64,000 nucleotides of DNA, taken from assembly GCA_902826215.1 (NCBI GenBank), contig CADEDY010000005.1, positions 1-64,000 on the forward strand, read 5' to 3'. Shown here piece after piece: positions 60,701 to 64,000 of this stretch (position 1 is its first letter; each line of letters begins with the position of its first letter). Below the pieces are notes generated by a model. It saw only the letters and a list, made by a program, of their open reading frames with translations, was not told the origin of the DNA and did no database searches. The translations under genes and the position numbers were made by a program. The stretch comes from an uncultured Bacteroidota bacterium. GTDB taxonomy: Bacteria > Bacteroidota > Bacteroidia > Flavobacteriales_F > PHOS-HE28.

Positions 60701-61459
60701 TTGGATCACCACGTTGATGTTGAAGGAGAATACACCGTCCGTGGTGAACTGTCCGATCAACACAAGATTGGTGTTGGCAGGATCAACCCCCGTGTTGGCA
60801 GGCAGGGTGGCATAGGAGTCACCCGTGTTCCCTCCGATCACGAAGCTGCTCGCGCTTCCCGTCAGGGCTGTGAAGTCGATCAGGCCGGAAAGGTTGGTGG
60901 TCAGCGCAGGTACCGTACCTGGAATGCTGCCGTCATTTCCAGTGAAGCTGGGAAATACGCCGCAAGAGGTCAGATCACCATTGGTGTCCGCCGTGCGAAG
61001 TATGCCCAACTGGGCCAAGTTCGAACCGAGCGCACCGCAAGGAGACGCACCACCAGCAGTACCTGTGGACCCGAAGGTGATGTAGCTATCGAACAACGTA
61101 CCGGTAGAGGCACGACGCGTTTGAACCGGGAATTCCGATCCAAAGTTGTCGTCGTTCCAGAATGTTGTTGTCGTCGAGAAATCCAACGGATGAACTCCAT
61201 TTCCATCGTCAGGGGCACTTCCACCGACCGTGAGGAGCTTGTAGTTGGGAGCCATGTCGACATAGACACGGTACACTTTGGATCCCGCAACAATGGGGAA
61301 TGAGCTGTTGCCGAGATCATTGTTGATGAAGTCCGCGTCGGCCTGTGAGACCGTGTGGAATTCTTCGACGATGATGCCCTCGAGGCCTTGCGCCGATGCG
61401 GTGAGACCGCCCAGCGCCAGCGTACAGCCCAAGAGGAACTTGCTGATAGTTGTTTTCAT
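57749..61459 (-). CDS. Large cysteine-rich repeat protein with T9SS sorting domain
   Basis: A 1236-residue secreted protein. After a signal peptide (residues 1-23, ending in ASA|Q) comes a roughly 260-residue domain starting GLEGIIVEEFH, which is shared with the partial protein at 63330. Residues about 285-630 are nine copies of a 32-residue unit with the core DACGVCAGG and PDASCTDCAGVVNG, in blocks of six and three, followed by related CDDG...DVYGVDCVCAG units (about 640-780). A proprotein-like domain (TSWEIIPQGGG ... CYALRVLDSAGDGI) follows, then a beta domain, and the last 80 residues are a type A T9SS sorting domain (MYPNPNRGDQVFISL, MDIFDMTGKRV, GLYMVNITAGDKTYTERL). The repeats give even-numbered cysteines per unit, so disulphides are likely. 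Confidence 0.9.
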   Translation of the reverse strand: MKTTISKFLLGCTLALGGLTASAQGLEGIIVEEFHTVSQADADFINNDLGNSSFPIVAGSKVYRVYVDMAPNYKLLTVGGSAPDDGNGVHPLDFSTTTTFWNDDNFGSEFPVQTRRASTGTLFDSYITFGSTGTAGGASPCGALGSNLAQLGILRTADTNGDLTSCGVFPSFTGNDGSIPGTVPALTTNLSGLIDFTALTGSASSFVIGGNTGDSYATLPANTGVDPANTNLVLIGQFTTDGVFSFNINVVIQSPTGENEFYVWSNPIQTEVVSPFLTYPQAQVNDCAGVPGGTAAIDACGVCAGGTTGIVPDASCTDCAGVVNGTAAVDACGVCAGGNTGIVPDASCTDCAGVVNGTAAVDACGVCAGGTTGIVPDASCTDCAGVVNGTAAVDACGVCAGGNTGIVPDASCTDCAGVVNGTAAVDACGVCAGGNTGIVPDAPCTDCAGVVNGTAAVDACGVCAGGNTGITPDASCTDCLGVVNGTAVVGTACDDLNALTENDIWLTGCVCQGTPVGVDCAGVPNGTAAIDACGVCAGGTTGLVPDASCTDCAGVVNGTAAVDACGVCAGGTTGLIPDASCTDCAGVVNGTAAVDACGVCAGGTTGLVPDASCTDCLGVVNGTAVVGTACNDLNASTVNDIWLTGCVCAGTPVGTLDCEGVLDGPAVPGSPCDDGNSGTGNDVYGVDCVCAGLPLDCAGTPGGTALPGTPCDDGLATTGSDVYGVDCMCAGQLIDCLGVVGGTALPGTSCNDGLATTINDAYDTNCLCVGTPIGNCTEIVTIEIETDGQPAQTSWEIIPQGGGAALCTGAGSYPANSNVSENCCLAQGCYALRVLDSAGDGISNGGYILREEASGLRIIDNSNNFSTGSVSAVNAAQGFCLPLGTGRLIDSSCDKEDWAPNRFVVASADAAVSAQFGVSNATSGYVFWFFDPNGTYSYRRFRSHATSDGYGSGATRACHFQINGWVNTPTTPHIPANVLLNVRVRNRVAGVNQEFGPACRFQLDPARAACPLIKLQDAAGSKFSCGVTRNFGNGNTIYATPPQFIPAVNASLLRYQFRFRNESLGYEVIRERNTYVMPLYWTDAPALECGVTYSVDVRVSKDNGATWCIDTPAPAVPYAPWGEVCTVTIAPCSGATLAPQSTSNIASGEARLTMYPNPNRGDQVFISLSEVGADVRTVTMDIFDMTGKRVAARSIAVQDGFLNSVVELNGDLSGGLYMVNITAGDKTYTERLVVQP
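59582..59869 (-). repeat. Three tandem 96-base repeats (block 2)
   Basis: Three exact-period units starting (minus strand) at 59869, 59773 and 59677, each coding for DACGVCAGGTTG followed by PDASCTDC.GVVNG. They are closed by a segment coding LNASTVNDIWLTGCVC that also closes block 1, so the whole block plus closing segment seems to have been duplicated. Confidence 0.92.
59993..60568 (-). repeat. Six tandem 96-base repeats (block 1)
   Basis: Six units with D codons starting (minus strand) at 60568, 60472, 60376, 60280, 60184 and 60088, an exact 96-base period coding 32 residues with few differences. High nucleotide identity between neighbouring units points to recent expansion or ongoing homogenisation. 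This is protein-coding repetition and not a CRISPR array. Confidence 0.95.
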
Positions 61460-61520
61460 GTGTTTGTTCTTTTCAGGCGGACTGTCGCTTTTTCAAGCGG
61501 CACCTCACCCGGTTGTTTTC

Positions 61521-63080
61521 TTAGAAGCAGTTGCCGCCGAAGGCACCTACGAAGAGGCTGAAATCAGTTGCGTTGATCAACCCGTCACGGTTCAGGTCAC
61601 CTGGGCAACCAGCGGCCGCGCTGATGTCGGTTCCCAATTGCGAAGCCAGTGTCCATCCGCTGGTCCATGGCTCTGCTCCTGGCTCGAAGGCGCCACGGTA
61701 CTTGGCACCGCTGAAGAAGCCATCAACAGGAGGCGTCAAGGTCGTGGTCGCGGTACCCGCTGCTGGAACAGGGTTCACTCGGTCGGTCACTGTGTTGTTG
61801 GTCAAGCTCATCGCGTAGACGTTGTCGATGAGGCCGGAGGCGATCGACACGTTTCCATCGGTCAAGGTGAACTTATCCCAATCGGTACCCGAGGTGGTGT
61901 TCACGCCGTTGATGCGCAATGGGTTCGTGCAGGCTTGGAAGGTGCAGTTCTTCACATTGAACTGACCACCTTGCCAGAAGCCCGTGACGTTCGACGCCAG
62001 ATTGAGGCCGGAGCGGAAGCCGGCGAACACGCTGTTCACGATGGTTCCTTGCGTACGCTCTTTCGCTTCGATGGCTTCATCGACCGGAGTGATAGAACCC
62101 GTGCGTGAAATGACCGTTGCATTGTAGATGACACCGGTGGAACGCAGGCCGTTGTTCGTAGCCGCGTCATCGCTGTCCAATTCGAAGCCGTTGTCGCCTT
62201 GGTTCAAGGAACCACCGCTGTTATCAGGACCTTGGAGGCCGTAGATGAACTGGAGTTTCCCGCTGAAGCCTTGGTCCCAATCGATGTAGTCATCGTCGCA
62301 ATGCATCGCAACGAGGTGGCTGGCATTCACGGTTCCGCCGAAGAATTCGAAAGCATCATCCAAGTTGGATGTCACCTCGACGTACTCGATGGTGGTGCCG
62401 TGACCCACGGAGCCCATGGTCAGGCCGTTGATCTCGTTGTTGGTGCCGAGCAGCTCGCCACCGTGGCGCAAGCTCACGTACCGCAGGATACCCGAGTTAT
62501 CGTCGTTCATTTCTTGACCGATCGGCATGCCATAGAAATGCCGGGAATCACCACCGGCCAGACCTTCGATGAGACCAACACCGTCGGTTCCGGTAACAGA
62601 TACCGACGCATCCGCATTCCGTACGTTGTTGTAGGCGCGTCCAAGGAGGATCAAGCCACCCCACTTACCACGGTTGGTAACTGAGTAGGAGCCGTCCAAT
62701 GGATCTGCGCTCGAGGTGAAGATGATGGGACAGCTCTCCGAGCCGTTCGCCCAGATCTGGCCACCGCGAGTAACGATCAATGCATTCGCGTTCACACCGG
62801 CGTTATCGTTGCACTTCACAACGGTTCCGGGTTCAACGTACAGGTCGCCTCCGTCCGGTACGTAGATCTTGCTGTTCAGCACGTACAGGTTGTTGCAGGT
62901 CAGTGTGGTAGCGCCGACAGGCAGGTTCCCGTTCGCATCAGCGAGGGTGGATAAGTTGACCGTCGTGCGCACTGACACGTTCGGACAACCACAAGCAGAC
63001 CCGATGGATTGGGCCGTGCCACTTACCGCAGCTAGGGAGGCCAAGGCCGCCGTTAGCGTCAGTTTCGTCAAGTTCTTCAT
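61521..63080 (-). CDS. Secreted protein with probable beta-helix and dockerin-like C-terminus
   Basis: A 519-residue exported protein (signal peptide MKNLTKLTLTAALASLAAVS in residues 1-20, cleaved near TAQ). The body (about 30-470) has short repeating strands with small and polar residues (LYVEPGTVVKCND, ALIVTRGGQIWANG, PIIFTSSADPLDG, GGLILLGRAYN, LRYVSLRHGG, IEYVEVTSNLDDAFEFFGG), the look of a right-handed beta-helix. The last 27 residues, CPGDLNRDGLINATDFSLF and on, form one dockerin/EF-hand-like calcium motif framed by two cysteines; no T9SS sorting domain is present. How it is held on the cell is unknown. It lies 61 bases upstream of the repeat protein on the same strand. Confidence 0.85.
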   Translation of the reverse strand: MKNLTKLTLTAALASLAAVSGTAQSIGSACGCPNVSVRTTVNLSTLADANGNLPVGATTLTCNNLYVLNSKIYVPDGGDLYVEPGTVVKCNDNAGVNANALIVTRGGQIWANGSESCPIIFTSSADPLDGSYSVTNRGKWGGLILLGRAYNNVRNADASVSVTGTDGVGLIEGLAGGDSRHFYGMPIGQEMNDDNSGILRYVSLRHGGELLGTNNEINGLTMGSVGHGTTIEYVEVTSNLDDAFEFFGGTVNASHLVAMHCDDDYIDWDQGFSGKLQFIYGLQGPDNSGGSLNQGDNGFELDSDDAATNNGLRSTGVIYNATVISRTGSITPVDEAIEAKERTQGTIVNSVFAGFRSGLNLASNVTGFWQGGQFNVKNCTFQACTNPLRINGVNTTSGTDWDKFTLTDGNVSIASGLIDNVYAMSLTNNTVTDRVNPVPAAGTATTTLTPPVDGFFSGAKYRGAFEPGAEPWTSGWTLASQLGTDISAAAGCPGDLNRDGLINATDFSLFVGAFGGNCF

Positions 63081-63329
63081 GGTACTTAACAGTTAGGGGT
63101 TTGGGATCTCCACACATGATCGTGTGGTGCCGCAAAACTCCTTGCTCCTTGTACCCCAGTGATTACGGGTAGCCTATGATTGCATGAACCAATTCCGCTC
63201 CGTGCGTTATGGATACGGGACTATGGCGATGTTCGGTTAACGGAAGCGAAACAACCGACCACCGAGGATCTAATACGGCATTGCGCGACGTGCACCGTGG
63301 ACGTTTTCGGGCGCAATGGGGTCGGACGA

Positions 63330-64000
63330 TCAATGCAGCGGGGTACAGGTGCCTCCTTGGCAAAGGGGCGCGAAGATGATCTCACCTTCACGCGCGTTCC
63401 GGGCAACATACTTCTCTATGCTGCCATCCGGGGCGGCCAACTGAACGTTGATCTCGAACGAGAGTTCGCCAGCGGTGGTGAGTTGGGCAATGAGTATGGT
63501 ATTCTCTTCCGTAGCGCCTTTCATGCCACCGAGCACCGCCCAGCCTCCATTGTTCGTTTCGATGATGTTGCCTCGTATGTCTCCAAGATAGCCAGGAAGG
63601 AAATTGAAATTGACCACTTCACGTGAAGAGCTTGCCGGCATCAGGCCATCCGTTCGAACGGGATCCTTCCGTTTCTTCTGGTTCAAGCTACCGTCCGTGT
63701 CCAGTTCGCGAAGGACTCCCCAGTGATCGCTTCCTACCATTCCCAACGTGAACCACGAATCCCGTTCCGCAACTTCGGATGGCACCTCAGTGATACGGTC
63801 GCCGTATCTCACACTGTTCGTGGTATTCAGGAATTCGCTCGTGCTGGCAAACCGCAGGTTGTGGGCGTCATCGCCATAGACGAGTTGCAATTGGTAACCC
63901 GCTGCCAGATCCAAGTGGACCCGATAGGTGACCAAAACTGATCCATCCGTTGCATTCGGTTCGGCATGGAAACGTTCCAGGATCACGCCCTCGATACCCT
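63330..64000 (-). CDS. Partial secreted-type protein, paralogue of the repeat protein's N-terminal domain
   Basis: The gene runs off the right edge of the window, so its 5' end is missing; about 222 residues are visible and end at a stop at 63330. The visible start, GIEGVILERFH, corresponds to GLEGIIVEEFH just after the signal peptide of the 1236-residue protein, and a later stretch, NTILIAQLTTAGELSFEINV, corresponds to TNLVLIGQFTTDGVFSFNIN there. A signal peptide is therefore expected just beyond the edge. The protein consists of this domain only and ends in FAPLCQGGTCTPLH. Function unknown; the domain may be a new Bacteroidota surface module. Confidence 0.8.
   Translation of the reverse strand, partial: GIEGVILERFHAEPNATDGSVLVTYRVHLDLAAGYQLQLVYGDDAHNLRFASTSEFLNTTNSVRYGDRITEVPSEVAERDSWFTLGMVGSDHWGVLRELDTDGSLNQKKRKDPVRTDGLMPASSSREVVNFNFLPGYLGDIRGNIIETNNGGWAVLGGMKGATEENTILIAQLTTAGELSFEINVQLAAPDGSIEKYVARNAREGEIIFAPLCQGGTCTPLH

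Overview
The window is a contiguous piece of a chromosome from a Bacteroidota bacterium, most probably a fairly GC-rich member of the Flavobacteriales (inference). The evidence is: gldB and gldC gliding genes, a PorT-like barrel, secreted proteins with type IX secretion (T9SS) C-terminal sorting domains, TonB-dependent receptors with an N-terminal carboxypeptidase-like domain, and repeated Bacteroidetes-type -7 promoter boxes (TAnnTTTG). No rRNA, tRNA, CRISPR array, insertion sequence or phage gene was recognised.

Layout. 1-5.8 kb: a lipoprotein, a Na/Pi cotransporter with PhoU-like tail divergent from a histidine kinase, a secreted DNA/RNA nuclease and a MurG-like glycosyltransferase. 5.9-11.8 kb: trmB, an alkyltransferase-like protein, a small unknown, the Fe-S carriers Mrp and NifU-C, then 2-oxoacid:ferredoxin oxidoreductase korAB. 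11.8-16.0 kb: an ECF sigma factor followed by a very large anti-sigma-like membrane protein that ends in a TonB C-terminal domain, and a secreted unknown. 16.1-20.7 kb: nadE, a PorT-like barrel, gldB, gldC, engB and an alpha/beta hydrolase. 21.2-37.3 kb: a complete dcw division/cell-wall operon (mraZ, rsmH, ftsL, ftsI, murE, mraY, murD, an extra orphan MurD C-terminal domain, ftsW, murG, murC, ftsQ, ftsA, ftsZ) followed by a YqeY-like gene.

38.1-42.3 kb: a 44-residue histone H1-like Ala/Lys/Pro protein, a two-component system and a GT39 membrane glycosyltransferase. 42.4-49.6 kb: two HmuY-like proteins flanking a TonB-dependent receptor (a probable haem or metal-chelate uptake locus) and a second, unrelated outer-membrane receptor. 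49.7-54.5 kb: an RRM RNA-binding protein, an SRPBCC protein, two paralogous fatty acid desaturases and a cold shock protein, which together look like a low-temperature membrane/RNA module. 54.5-64.0 kb: surface and secreted proteins all on the minus strand: an LVIVD-repeat T9SS protein, a MuiA/DUF4139 protein, a 1236-residue cysteine-rich repeat T9SS protein, a protein with a dockerin-like tail, and a 5'-truncated paralogue of the repeat protein's N-terminal domain.

The strongest candidates for something undescribed are the translation-coupled orphan MurD C-terminal domain inside the dcw operon, the sigma factor with a TonB-tailed anti-sigma-like partner, and the shared new secreted domain in the two proteins at 57.7-64.0 kb. 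Promoter, start and function statements come from reading motifs by eye; no database search or computation was run.
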